From: Bacteroidales bacterium KHT7
GTDB taxonomy: Bacteria; Bacteroidota; Bacteroidia; Bacteroidales; Bacteroidaceae
Direction: 5' to 3'
Length of the DNA stretch: 64,000 nt
Assembly (NCBI GenBank): GCA_900102385.1
Contig: FNBQ01000004.1
Location: forward strand, 1 to 64,000
In this document: positions 8,058-17,723 of the stretch, piece after piece
Layout: each line of letters begins with the position of its first letter
Position numbering within the stretch: position 1 is the stretch's first letter
Translations under genes and position numbers: made by a program
The notes under the pieces: generated by a model
What the model was told of the DNA's origin: nothing
Databases searched by the model: none
Seen by the model: the letters and a program-made list of their open reading frames with translations, nothing else

Positions 8058-8896
8058 TTACGCGACTACTTTTGTTGCAAAGAAAATCGGCTTCCTTGTC
8101 TGTGTTGCCGCCTTGTCAAGTTCTCTCTGTGCCTTCTCCCAGTCGTTCGGATACTGCTTTCTTATCTCGTCGCGCTTCTGCTTCCAGTCGTTACGCAGCT
8201 GCTTCTGCATCTCTGCTTCCTTCTGCTTCTCCAAACGCTTGCGTTCTGTGTCCGTAGGCTCCTTAAAGTCCGTGCCGTTCTGCTTTGCCGCGTCTCTCTG
8301 CGCCCTTATCTCGGCATGAGCCGCCTTCTTGCCCTCGCGCTCTGCCTTTTCCTCAATGGCTGCCCTCACGCTCATCTCACGGTTACGCTCTATGCCGTGC
8401 TTCATGTAAAGGTATTCCTCAACACCCTCACGGCTCAGCCCCTCGCTTTCCATAAGTGCGCGTACTGCCTCGGTAAGCGGCTTGTAGTTGTCACGCTTCC
8501 ACGCCTCATATTCAGCGTTGTTGCGGCTGCTCATGGCGTTCTCTGCCATGTATGCGTTTTCCCAGTCCTCCAAAGGCTGTCCGCTGCGCTCCTCAAGTAT
8601 GCGCTGAACCTCAAGCAGCGAGCGCATACTGTCCTGCACCGCCTCTATCGTCTGATAGCCGCTCTCGCCCAGTCGCTTGTTGTATTCAAGTGCAACGCCC
8701 CTAAGAGTGTTGTCTGCCTCGTCAGGGTGCGCCGCTGCGTTGCTGCCATTGTCTCGGAAACGGATGCCGCTTGGCAATGTCTTTTCGCTCGCATCAAGAA
8801 GTTTTTTCCCTTATCGTAAGACTTCTCAACATTTTTTATTAGTTTTGCCACAGATATAGAGTTGTTGTTTGATTCTGCACCATTGTTCGCTTCCAT
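8058..8896 (-). pseudogene. Large polyvalent protein remnant: helical segment, 3' end of the block
   Basis: Read on the minus strand from ATG 8896 (MEANNGAESNNN). The frame runs to the A6 run at 8802-8807, must shift there, and then continues (KTLPSGIRFRDNGSNAAAH) to the stop at 8058. The segment after the shift (EDWENAYMAENAMSSRNNAE, then YMKHGIERNREMSVRAA, then a long charged coiled coil) is typical of the alpha-helical middle part of Bacteroidetes large polyvalent proteins, which are carried by phages and conjugative elements. In intact relatives this region continues for hundreds of residues, so the product is truncated at its C terminus. The stretch at 8716-8762 is a near copy of 9534-9580. 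A functional protein is unlikely. Confidence 0.6.
8716..8762. repeat. 47-base repeat, copy 1 of 2
   Basis: Partner of 9534-9580; two substitutions distinguish the copies. Confidence 0.85.
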
Positions 8897-9005
8897 GTTT
8901 GTTGGCTGACGATTTTGGGCGTTGTCATCCAACAACCCTATTTTTGCTACTTCATAACTATGCGGACGGCAGTTTTCAGTTCCTCTATACTCATGCATGG
9001 TTGTT

Positions 9006-9527
9006 TTACACGGAGGTGCTCACCGTTCCGGTTATCTGTGTCGAGTGTCCGCCCTTCGATGTCGTCTGCGTGTCGTTCCAGTTCGGATAGTCGCGGTCAA
9101 GTTCCTCCGATGTGCGTAGACGAAGATTTCCGCCGTTTTGCTTTGGATTCTCAAAACTTTTTATTTTATTTGCAGCAGAAAGTAGGCGTTTCCTAACGTC
9201 AGCGGGGTCACTGCTGTTTAGGTAATGTCTGCTTTTTATTTTATCCAATACGCAAGCTGTCAACCCCTCTTTGTCTGCATAATCCATCAAATCCTCGTTT
9301 ATCCACTCTATCACGTTAGATGTTGTACGTGGGTGAATGCTACGAATACTGTTGACATTTATTTTACCTGCTTGACGATTGGTCTCTATTGCTACAACAA
9401 AGTTTTTCCCATCGTGCTTTAATTCGGTTAAGATAACATTGCTGCCTATGTGCGTAGCACTACGAAATACAGCCAAAGGCTTCTGAATAGCACTCACCAA
9501 ATCCTTTACTTCGCTCAAGTCGAATGG
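9006..9527 (-). pseudogene. Start-less duplicate of a toxin-like C-terminal cassette
   Basis: An open frame of about 170 residues without a credible start; in frame it begins FDLSEVKDLVSAIQKPLAV immediately after the stop of the preceding cassette. The core KPLAVFRSATHIGSNVILTE (then GKNFVVAIETNRQ, WINEDLMDY) closely parallels the cassette at 9515-9930. It has the pattern of the predicted RNase-like domains of the MuF-C/PBECR (barnase-EndoU-colicin-RelE-like) group seen in phage polyvalent proteins. It ends differently from its partner: LRLRTSEELDRDYPNW and QTTSKGGHSTQITGTV, a tail often seen in phage MuF-type proteins. Without its own start and with a different tail, it resembles an orphan toxin tip that could be swapped in by recombination. 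Nuclease activity is inference. Confidence 0.55.
9120..9181. repeat. 62-base repeat, copy in the orphan cassette
   Basis: Near-identical (two differences seen) to 9578-9639. It encodes the shared AANKIKSFENPKQNGGNLR segment of the two cassettes. Confidence 0.85.
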
Positions 9528-9533
9528 ATGTCA

Positions 9534-9580
9534 GCCTCGTCAGGGTGCGCCGCTGCATTGCTGCCATTGTCTCTGAAACG
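9534..9580. repeat. 47-base repeat, copy 2 of 2
   Basis: Near-identical (two differences seen) to 8716-8762. It encodes the RFRDNGSNAAAHPDEA motif shared by the cassette end and the helical segment. Confidence 0.85.
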
Positions 9581-9639
9581 AAGATTTCCGCCGTTTTGTT
9601 TTGGATTCTCAAAACTTTTTATTTTATTTGCAGCCGAAA
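9578..9639. repeat. 62-base repeat, copy in the fused cassette
   Basis: Partner of 9120-9181. Together the repeats give short stretches of homology on both flanks of the extra cassette. Confidence 0.85.
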
Positions 9640-10376
9640 CGAGTTGTGTTCTAACCTCCGCGGAATTGTACTGCGGTTTGGAACGCAGCTCGTTTTTCAT
9701 TGGCTCAAACCATTCCTCGGCAAAAGACGGCTTTATGTAGTCTGCCAAATCCTCGTTTATCCAGTTTATTATATTCAAGCTGTTACGATAGTGAAGGCTT
9801 CTTATACGGTTTACCCTAATCTTACCAACTTGTCTGTTTACTTCCAACGCTGTCACAAAGTTCTTGCCCTTGTGCTTCAGTTCCGTAAGTATCACATGGC
9901 TGCCTATATGAGTGGCACTACGGAACACGGCGAGCGGTTTGCCCTCGGCACGCTCTATTGCACTCTTCGGATAGAAGAACTCTGAGACGTGGGCTGTGCC
10001 GTTGTTTCTGATGCCTCTGTTTCCATATTTTGATATTACTATGCTCACGCCCTCGCTTTCGCCACTTTCGTCAAAGTTTGCTACCGACGCATTATGGTTG
10101 CTTATGCGCAAAGTAAACTCCTTGCCGTCCTCTGTCTTAAACGTACCGTATTTACTTGCTTCGTGCTGCTCCAAGTCGAGAGCCTGAGCCACATCAGTAA
10201 TGAATCCACGAGGCTTGTTCGGTGCATTTTCGTAGTTTCTCTTTGTACTCTCAAGTTTTTCAGCTACCTTTGCACCGCTTTCACTCGGAACGGCTGAGAA
10301 CTTTGCGCTTGCGCCTTCACGGTTCTGGGTGGAAGTTTTTTTTGTACCCACTTTCTCACGCTGCTTCTTCCATTCT

Positions 10377-11515
10377 TCAAACTGCATAGGACGGCAGATA
10401 ACCGTACTTGCCGCCCACGTCTTTTGTGTGGAGTTTACAATCGGCATCTATAACCGTAATGTTACCTGCTGCATCCTTTACAATATTGCCTTTTTGCAAG
10501 TCTGCAACAATTATTGTGTCGTTGCTAAATGCCGTATTCTCCTTATTGATAGGATGGAATCCAAGATTATTCATGTATTCCACTCTCTCCTTTTCTGTCA
10601 ATGGAGTGCTTGTCGAGAAATCAACAGCCGGCTGCTGAAGAATGCGTACAAAACCGTTGCCGAAATTTCCATATCCTACAATGCTGTAGGCAGTATTTCG
10701 GAATACATAGTTAAATAATGGGATGTTGTCGATGTCAGGACGGAACCGCTTTGCGTCCGGCTTTCCCTTCGATAGTTTAATTACGCTCTTCCCGTCTTTC
10801 GACAGATACACATCGCTGTCCTTACCGCTGCCTATCGGCTCGGTATCGTCCGTAAAGTCCCTTATGTCGGTGTGCCAGTTGCCGCTTGCCTTTGCCCACT
10901 GCTCTAAGAGTTCTTTCTTCTTTTCCTCAATCGCTCTTCTTCCTGACGCACTAACTCGTTCATTCGGTCTGACTGTGCTTTCAGAAACGCGTGAGTAAAG
11001 CGCATCGATTGCGTTCTCTCTCTCTCTTTCATACATCTTTCGTTCCACTCTCTGTGGAAGTCGTTCAGATAATCGTCGTCCGTATGGGTTGTAAGGTGTG
11101 ACATCGTTAATATAATCATTTATTTCTTGCAAAGAAACATCATTATATTCACCCGACAAAATAATGTCGTATATTTTTTTCGTCTGCATTCTTCTTGCAG
11201 CCTCACGAGCTTGTCTCTCACGGCGCACCGTATTTATGTCCTTGTGGCTCACCATGGCTGTTGCCTCGTCAATAACGCCATTTATTCTGTTGCGTTCCTT
11301 GCGTCTTTCCGAGTCTTCGCCCATCAGTCTTGTGTCCTTGCCGTTTGCCAAGTCCAGAACTTTCTGAGCCTCTTCGGTGTCTGTCACAACCTCTATACCA
11401 GCACCGCGCATAATGTCTACAATGGCATCCCTAACGGCTGCGTCACGCTCCGACACACCGCTTTCAGCTCCATCTTCTGCCTTGTGATACAGAATGATGT
11501 TGCCCTCTACTCGTC
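10377..11515 (-). pseudogene. Polyvalent protein module with kinase-like domain
   Basis: The frame is open to 11690, but its first part is only a shadow of the preceding section. The real sequence starts near 11515 (GQSEGRVEGNIILYHKAEDG). IMRGAGIEVVTDTEEAQKVL, then AQKVLDLANGKDTRLMGE, is a phrase typical of polyvalent proteins just before their helical parts. The last about 150 residues form a protein-kinase-like domain: IGSGKDSDVYLSKDGKSVIK (glycine-rich loop and Lys), and later VADLQKGNIVKDAAGNITVI with a following DAD that matches the metal-binding position. This is the polyvalent-protein kinase type, which is thought to modify host or element proteins. The stop at 10377 overlaps the next module. 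A frame change at about 11515 separates it from the section upstream. Confidence 0.6.
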
Positions 11516-11517
11516 CT

Positions 11518-13367
11518 TCACTTTGCCCAGTTTCCTTCATTCGTCTGTATATTGTCAGACAATGAACTGCCATTTTCCGCATTCCCTCTTTGTTCCGAGC
11601 CGCCTCTATTTCCATTTTCTTTGGAATCAGTTTGTTCTCCAGACAATACGTCATTGCCTTCTTGCACTCGTCCATCGTTTTCTTGTCCATAATAGCAATC
11701 GTAATAAAGTGATTGTAATTCTGTATATTCGTCCTCAGAGAGTTCGTTCATTCCAGCAAGTTGTTCAACAGCATCTCTGTACTGTTCGTACTCGGCAAAA
11801 CTATCAAATCCCCACGACTTTGCCAAACTTTCGTTGCCCAAATATTCGGCTTCCTCGTCGCTGATGCCGTCCTCAATGCCCTTGTGAATGTCGAAAATGG
11901 CATCAAACAGACGGCTTTGTGATGAGTAAGAACCCACAACATCGAGCAATTCGTTCAGCACATCAATGCTGTTTACCCTTGCTTCGCCAGTCAGGCCCAA
12001 GTCGTCGTTTATCTGCTCCGTCATAGCCTCGGCTACGCTTTCAGGATACATGCCGCCCTTATCCTTGCCTGCAAGCATCCAAAAGTGGTTCTTTCTTTCA
12101 GCCTTGCTGTCTGCCAATCCAAGATGCTGTCCAAGTTCCTTTGTCTTGCCGTTGCTATCCCAGATGAATTTGTATTCACGGCGATACAGAGAACGCATAA
12201 TCCATTCTCTCACGTTCGCAGGCTGTCCCAGCTCGTCTATAAGGTCGCTCTTTGTCTTTCTCTTCTTGCGTTCATTTTTCTTACCCTTTCCTTGCTTTTC
12301 CGCGCCCGATTTGCTATCTTTGCCCTCAGAAGGCAAGTCTTGCGTAGGGTCGGAAAGGGCACCGACCTCTTCCGAACTATCGGAAGGCAGTATGAGGAGT
12401 TGCCCGTCCTCACGCTCGGCTTGTCTTTTTATTTTCTCTACGCCTCTTTGGTCGACATAGTGCCAATGCACAATCTCAACATTATCTTTGTTGTTATTCA
12501 CTTCAAGTAAGACAAGACGGTTATGTCCTGCCTCATCCTTTGTGTTTATTACAACCCAGTTGTATGGTCTCTTTGCCTTTTGGTTCTGTCCGTACAACTG
12601 AGGATTATACAAGGCACTCTTTAATATTTCACGGCTCTGTTCAGCGGTCAAATCCTTATGGTCTCGTTTGTTCTTCTCGAAGATGTTCTTCTTTATTACA
12701 ACCGCCTTGCCCTCTGTACTAATGGCATTTGCCACGTTTTCAGAAAGTGTTGGCAATTGTACGTTTCGTGTCGGAGTGGTAAAATCCTCGTCCGTCAGTT
12801 CGTCAATAGAGCCTATCTGCTCAACCTTCAGCGTTCCGTCCTCATTTATCGGGTTGCCTTGGCTGTCTGTCTTGTCCTCTTTCTTGCCCTCGGCTTTCTC
12901 TTGCGTTTTGGCATCAAGTTGCTTATTTATATACTCATACACCGCTGGCAAGTATTTCTCTGTGCCTTTGGCAAATATTCCAGCATCATCATTGAACTCG
13001 TCACGGAACTTTTCAAAGGTCATGCGTTCTTGTTTTTCTTCCGGTATGCCAAACTGGAAAGCAGGAACCTTAAGCATAGCACGATAATAGGCATTAACCG
13101 CGTAATCCATTATCGCAGTGCGTACACTGCGCGGTGCGTTTTTCAATGCCTCTATCTCGTCAAAATCAAAGTTGGAAGTATTTCTCTTGTCCTTTTCAGT
13201 TCTTTTTTTCTCATCTTCTTGCGAGTCAGAAGTTTTTGCCGTATCTTTGCTTGCAGATTTGTCAGTGGCTGGTGCGGCTTCGCCTTGATTAGTGGTGGTG
13301 ATAGCACTACTGCCATCACTTGCTGACAAATCATAAGCCGTAAGAACCCAGTTCTTGTCGGCTATTT
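11518..13367 (-). pseudogene. Polyvalent protein module with second PBECR-like nuclease domain
   Basis: Frame starting, after a shift at the A7 run 13365-13371, with IADKNWVLTAYDLSASDG; the first possible ATG is at 13329. It contains a low-complexity Lys/Glu/Thr linker, then the unit KKNIFEKNKRDHKDLTAEQ and NWVVINTKDEAGHNRLVLLE with EIVHWHYVDQRGVEKIKRQA. This pattern fits predicted RNases of the phage barnase-EndoU-colicin-RelE-like group. A further unit (ELGQPANVREWIMRSLYRRE and a helical region with LLDVVGSYSSQSRLFDAIFD) is a polyvalent-protein-associated domain without a known activity. The frame ends at 11518; the natural continuation is in another frame. Confidence 0.6.
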
Positions 13368-14410
13368 TTTTGCCCTTTTCTCTTCGGTCATGGTAAAGAT
13401 AGGATGATTGAAGTTTCTTATTCTTTCAATCTCCTTTTCAAGTTCTTCAATGCTCATATTCTCAAGCATCTGCTTGCGCTCTTCCCTATTCTGCTCCTCA
13501 GCCTGCTGTGCAGTTGATGCTGCGTCAATTTCTTGCGCCTTGTCTGCATTTTCCTGTGCAGATTCTTGCATTTCTTCCTCACTTGTTGTATCTTCGCTCG
13601 CAGAAGCATTATTCTCTTGCGTAGGAAGGAGGTCCGGCACAGCATTATCTTGCTGTTCAGCTAAGCGCCATTCAGAGCTGTTGGAGAATAATGCTTCATT
13701 CGTATAGTAACGTCTGAGGTTTGTCAACTTCTCCTTAACCTTTGTAGGCTTTGCGTAATGGCTGCTTACCGAAATCTCCATACCATCCTTCGATACGGTG
13801 ACAGAACTATAATATCTTATCTTTTCACCATCACGGATAAATGTCTTTATAAACACCAGTGAATAAGGGCGTTCTGTTGTCTGCCCCTCTTTAGCCTCAC
13901 TTTGTTCAATAAACACCACGTCTGGATTTCTAAGGGTCTGCACAACCATTCCGAACTCCCTTGTGCGCTGCTTTTCCTCCAATTTCGCATACTGGTTCTC
14001 ACCCATCTTTACGCGTCCTATTGGGGTTTCCAATGAATTGAAAGCACCGAATGACTCAACCCAAGCCTCAGGTGTAAGACTTATGTTCGGGTCTTCTTCC
14101 GCATTATCTTCCATTGCTGCAACAAACACATCAGCGTTTTCTTCATCCATAGGCGGCTCACCCACTCCAGTTGTCTGTTCTTCCTCTTTCTCCTCGTTGT
14201 CCTCAACGGCTTGCAAAGAGCCGTCCTCGCCTACCGTTACGTTCTCAGGAAGCGGTGGCAAAGCGTTCTCTGCCTCCTTCTTCTTGCGCTCCTCTTCGGC
14301 TTGTGCCGTTCTTGCAGTCGGAACATTCTTCACGCTCTCCCAATACTTCTTGCGCTCGTTAAGGGCATATACAAGGCTCTTTGCTCTGCAATGGTGTTAG
14401 GGTTATCCAT
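13362..14410 (-). pseudogene. Polyvalent protein, N-terminal section with first PBECR-like domain
   Basis: ATG 14410 reads MDNPNTIAEQ and then, after a frame change near 14380, the sequence continues as RAKSLVYALNERKKYWESV into the long frame that stops at 13362. The domain at about 13650-14110 (TPIGRVKMGENQYAKLEEKQ, VVQTLRNPDVVFIEQ, KIRYYSSVTVSKDGMEISVS) is a clear member of the predicted phage RNase families found in polyvalent proteins; KxxxxK and the VSSH end of the domain are present. The C-terminal part is an acidic, Gln/Glu-rich coiled coil. The stop at 13362 falls right after an A7 run; a shift of one base there joins the next section. Confidence 0.6.
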
Positions 14411-14466
14411 AAAATAATCACACAAAGAAAAGTAAACAATCCTTTCCGCCTTTCGCTCGTTTTTTG

Positions 14467-14474
14467 TAACTTTG
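14467..14474 (+). promoter_or_regulatory. -7 element of the ravA-viaA-hrpB operon
   Basis: TAACTTTG fits TAnnTTTG, 33 bases before the ATG at 14507. No clear TTG occurs at the -33 position. Confidence 0.5.
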
Positions 14475-14506
14475 CAACAAAATGTTTCTTATCAACACAT
14501 TATTTT

Positions 14507-14758
14507 ATGAACGCTGAAGAAATTGACAAAATAATCGAGGAGGCACAGAGTGCCGACAAAAAACTCGGCAAGAGTTCAAAGAAAGAGTTTCCAACCGAAA
14601 AGGTTCGCGCCGTGCTAAATGCCCTGTTCATCATCGCCGCAGTGGCAACCGTTGTCGTCTACTTTATGAAGCCCGACGACAAGGCTCTCTTCTATATGAT
14701 AGGCTTCGGCGCGCTGGGAATTAAGATTGTTGAGTTCATAATCCGCTTTACTCTATAA
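14507..14758 (+). CDS. Small membrane protein, first gene of the RavA-ViaA operon
   Basis: A protein of 83 residues (MNAEEIDKIIEEAQSADKKL...). A charged cytoplasmic N-terminal about 40 residues is followed by two hydrophobic spans (VLNALFIIAAVATVVVYFM and LFYMIGFGALGIKIVEFII) joined by a short KPDDKA turn. Family not recognised. The ATG at 14507 is preferred over the longer frame because it follows the promoter. The stop codon abuts the ATG of the ravA-type gene with no gap, so translational coupling is likely. A membrane partner for the ATPase/VWA pair is a reasonable inference. Confidence 0.7.
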   Translation: MNAEEIDKIIEEAQSADKKLGKSSKKEFPTEKVRAVLNALFIIAAVATVVVYFMKPDDKALFYMIGFGALGIKIVEFIIRFTL

Positions 14759-16324
14759 ATGAACCGCAAAGAGCGAGCCGACTTATTGCTAAAACAACTG
14801 TGCAACGGTCTGTACGAGAAGGAACAGGCCGTTGCATTGTCGTTGCTGTGTGCCGTTGCCGGAGAGAGCATCTTTCTTCTGGGTCCTCCCGGAGTGGCTA
14901 AGTCAATGATAGCCAGAAGAATGAAACAAGCATTCAGAGACGGAAAGAACTTCGAGTATCTGATGTCGCGTTTCTCTACGCCCGACGAGATTTTCGGTCC
15001 TGTCTCAATCTCCCGACTGAAAGACGAGGACAAGTACGAGCACATAACCGACGGCTATCTGCCCGAGGCTGACGTTGTATTCCTCGACGAGATTTGGAAG
15101 GCTGGCCCGAGCATTCAGAACACGCTTCTTACGGTGCTCAACGAGAAGATTTTCCGCAACGGACAGAACACCGTTCCGCTGCCGCTGAAACTTCTGATTT
15201 CGGCATCTAACGAGCTGCCCGCCGAGGGCGAAGGACTCGAAGCCTTGTGGGACAGATTCCTGATTCGCTACTTCGTGAACCCTATCGAAGATCCGAGCAG
15301 TTTTGAGTACATGATAACATCTGGCAGCAGTCAGATTGAGGCTGAGGTAGACAACTCTCTGTCTTTCAGCGAAGAAGAATATCACGAATGGCACGAGCAG
15401 AGCAAGCAGACGACTTATTCTGCTGGAATTATGCAGACGATTCATGCCATAAAAAACCTAATCAACGAGTACAACCAGCACGATGAGCGCGAGGAAGAGC
15501 GACAGCCTCTCTACATCTCCGACCGCCGTTGGAAGAAGATTTTCGGGCTGATGCGCACCGCCGCATTCATCAACAACGAAACAAGCATCCATTATGCCGA
15601 CTGCTCGCTGATAATGTACTGTCTGTGGGACAATCCCGACCAACTCGACGACATTGAGGAGATTGTAAACAAAGGCATTCACCAAGGAATGAGAATTGGC
15701 ATCGGGCTCGAAGACCTGCGTCAGAAAGTGCTTCGCATTCAGGACGATATGCGTTCGTTTACAAGTGTAAAGGAGATGACCGACCACAGCATAAAGACGG
15801 TAAACTCGTTCTTTCACCAGATTAACGGCTACTCAACACGCGGCCGGGTGCTAATCTACGCCGCAGAATACGAGGCTCTGAAGATGAACGAAAGCACGAT
15901 GTTCTATTTCAGCAAGCCTAAGAACATGACAAACACCTACGTCATGAAGCGATACGACCGCACAAAACTGCTCAACATCGACCCTCGCAACATCATTCAG
16001 ATAAGCAAAGGCGTGCGCTCCGTAATCATCTCCGGAACATCATATCCGCTTGAACTTGAGCAAGATGCAAAACCTCTCGACCTAAACCATACCGACAAGG
16101 ACATAGAGAACCGCATCGGAAAATGTATCGACCATTATCAGTTTCTGCTCGACGAATACAAGCGTCTTGAAGCCGAAGAAGCCGACTACATAAACGGCAG
16201 TCTGTTCATCGACAACCGCCAGAAACGCGCCCTCAGAAAGGCTTTCAAGGAGATGCGTACCGAAATTACCGACTACAACAACGAGATAAAGGAAATTCAG
16301 CAGACGTATTATGGACAAGGCTGA
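14759..16324 (+). CDS. ravA: MoxR-family AAA+ ATPase, RavA type
   Basis: 521 residues, similar in length to RavA (about 500). Walker A GPPGVAKS at 42-49, Walker B VVFLDEIW at about 106-112, sensor-type ISASNELP at about 150, and an arginine-rich DRFLIRYFV. The C-terminal 200 residues form the discontinuous helical part typical of RavA. RavA hexamers act as MoxR-type chaperones together with a VWA partner, and that partner gene follows with a 14-base overlap. In Enterobacteria RavA-ViaA acts on respiratory complexes and on aminoglycoside sensitivity; whether this holds here is unknown. Subfamily assignment is based on the pairing and on motifs. Confidence 0.87.
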   Translation: MNRKERADLLLKQLCNGLYEKEQAVALSLLCAVAGESIFLLGPPGVAKSMIARRMKQAFRDGKNFEYLMSRFSTPDEIFGPVSISRLKDEDKYEHITDGYLPEADVVFLDEIWKAGPSIQNTLLTVLNEKIFRNGQNTVPLPLKLLISASNELPAEGEGLEALWDRFLIRYFVNPIEDPSSFEYMITSGSSQIEAEVDNSLSFSEEEYHEWHEQSKQTTYSAGIMQTIHAIKNLINEYNQHDEREEERQPLYISDRRWKKIFGLMRTAAFINNETSIHYADCSLIMYCLWDNPDQLDDIEEIVNKGIHQGMRIGIGLEDLRQKVLRIQDDMRSFTSVKEMTDHSIKTVNSFFHQINGYSTRGRVLIYAAEYEALKMNESTMFYFSKPKNMTNTYVMKRYDRTKLLNIDPRNIIQISKGVRSVIISGTSYPLELEQDAKPLDLNHTDKDIENRIGKCIDHYQFLLDEYKRLEAEEADYINGSLFIDNRQKRALRKAFKEMRTEITDYNNEIKEIQQTYYGQG

Positions 16325-17708
16325 CGAACGATTGGCATACGAATATCTGCTGGAGCTATATCGCGACATGTTGATTAGGCGCGTGAAGGAAGACGAGAAC
16401 TCGCTCATCAGCAACGGCATAGCCACCGAAATGGAACTAAAGTCGCAGGCCGACAGCTATTTCGGTCGCACGTGCCAGTCGCTGCAATCGCTCTACTCAA
16501 AATACAACGGGCAGTGGAACGCGCTGAACCAATGCGAGTTAAAGAACGACCAAGAAATGCTCATCTTCCTTTCGCAGATGCGCTACAACTTCGTTCGCTT
16601 CTACGACGTTGAGGAATTCAACATAGACTTCCATCTGCAAAACCTGAAACGATACCGCGTCCGCACCGCCGAATTTGCCACCCAACGCAACATTTTCATA
16701 CAGAAATGGCGGCGGCTATTGTACGACATGGAGTTCAACTTCCAGATGCAGCACATAAACCGTCTGTGCAACGAATTCTGTGCCGAGCAAGCCCGAATCT
16801 ACAAGAAAGTCAGACTGAAATTTGCCATCGGAAGCGGCGGAAAACTGTCGCGACTGATGTATCTTCTGCGCGACGAAAAAGAAGAGGTCATAGACGAGAT
16901 TTTCGAGTACAAGCGATATGCCGAGAAGAGCAGCAAGGTCAAGGAGATTGTCGAAAAAATAGGTCGGGAGCAATCGGTAAGAAAACGCAACCACGCCGCA
17001 AAACCGGGCTCGAAAAACGGCTGGACAACTCGCCATGCCACCCACAGCGACATCGTCGGCATTGTAGAAGGCAACAATATAACATCTTTATTGCCAATAG
17101 AATATGCGTTTTTAAGCGACAAAGAACTTCAACCGATTTTTATGCGCAAGATGCGCGAGAAAAAATTGCAGGTTTTCGAATACGCAAGCAAGGAGCGTGC
17201 ACGTCTCGACCGCACAAACCAGAAAGGCAACGAAGCCGAAGAACCCGAACGCAAAGGTCCTTTCATCATCTGCGTAGACACATCGGCATCCATGATGGGC
17301 TATGCCGAGGTTATGAGCAAAAGCATAATCCTTGCCATTGCCGAGATGAACGATGCGCGTCAGCGACCGTTCCACATAATCAATTTTTCAGAGAACATTT
17401 CTACGATAACAATCCGCAATCTCGAACTTGACTTCAAGAAGCTCGTCCACTTTCTCTGCATAAGTTTTCACAAAGGCTCGGACATCGCCCCTGCGGTCGA
17501 GGATGCCGTGAAGAAGATGGAAGAAGCCGATTTCAACACGGCCGATTTGCTCATCCTCTCCGATTTCCGTCTCGACCCGATGCGCGACGATACTTGGGCA
17601 CGGCTCAAAAGGCAGAAACAGAAGGGAATGAGAATTTTCGACATCGCCTTCGACCCTCCCGAATCGAACGATTATCTGAAATGCGCCGATGAGATTTTCA
17701 ACTTGTAA
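16311..17708 (+). CDS. viaA: VWA-domain protein, ViaA type
   Basis: 465 residues. The N-terminal about 300 residues are helical and charged. The C-terminal von Willebrand A domain has the MIDAS motif DTSASM starting at D323, a conserved Thr region (FNTADLLILSDFRLD) and a closing EIFNL. VWA partners of MoxR ATPases bind the ATPase and bring substrate to it. The start overlaps the ATPase gene by 14 bases, as expected for a coupled pair. The N-terminal region lacks a signal peptide, so the protein is cytoplasmic or membrane-attached through partners. Confidence 0.87.
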   Translation: MDKADERLAYEYLLELYRDMLIRRVKEDENSLISNGIATEMELKSQADSYFGRTCQSLQSLYSKYNGQWNALNQCELKNDQEMLIFLSQMRYNFVRFYDVEEFNIDFHLQNLKRYRVRTAEFATQRNIFIQKWRRLLYDMEFNFQMQHINRLCNEFCAEQARIYKKVRLKFAIGSGGKLSRLMYLLRDEKEEVIDEIFEYKRYAEKSSKVKEIVEKIGREQSVRKRNHAAKPGSKNGWTTRHATHSDIVGIVEGNNITSLLPIEYAFLSDKELQPIFMRKMREKKLQVFEYASKERARLDRTNQKGNEAEEPERKGPFIICVDTSASMMGYAEVMSKSIILAIAEMNDARQRPFHIINFSENISTITIRNLELDFKKLVHFLCISFHKGSDIAPAVEDAVKKMEEADFNTADLLILSDFRLDPMRDDTWARLKRQKQKGMRIFDIAFDPPESNDYLKCADEIFNL

Positions 17709-17723
17709 AAGATTATTATACTG

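Larger units (their letters stand above)
9515..10387 (-). pseudogene. Polyvalent protein module: RISNHN domain fused to toxin-like cassette
   Basis: Frame from ATG 10387 (MQFEEWKKQREKVG), overlapping the stop of the kinase-like section. About 290 residues. First a domain with FTLRISNHNASVANFDE, EGVSIVISKYGN and HVSEFFYPKSAIERAEGKPL, a unit I know from the C-terminal parts of Bacteroidetes large polyvalent proteins. Then, abruptly after GKPL, the toxin-like AVFRSATHIGSHVILTELKH unit with INWINEDLADYI. It closes with NLRFRDNGSNAAAHPDEAD. The join at the short shared KPL/AVFR stretch suggests a recombination chimera. It could be a separate gene translated after the kinase section, or the tail of one broken gene. 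Presence of an intact frame makes limited expression possible. Confidence 0.55.

Noticed and set aside
7953-8819. A 288-codon plus-strand frame
   Set aside because: Shadow of the helical polyvalent-protein segment; hydrophobic only because the other strand is rich in Glu and Lys codons.
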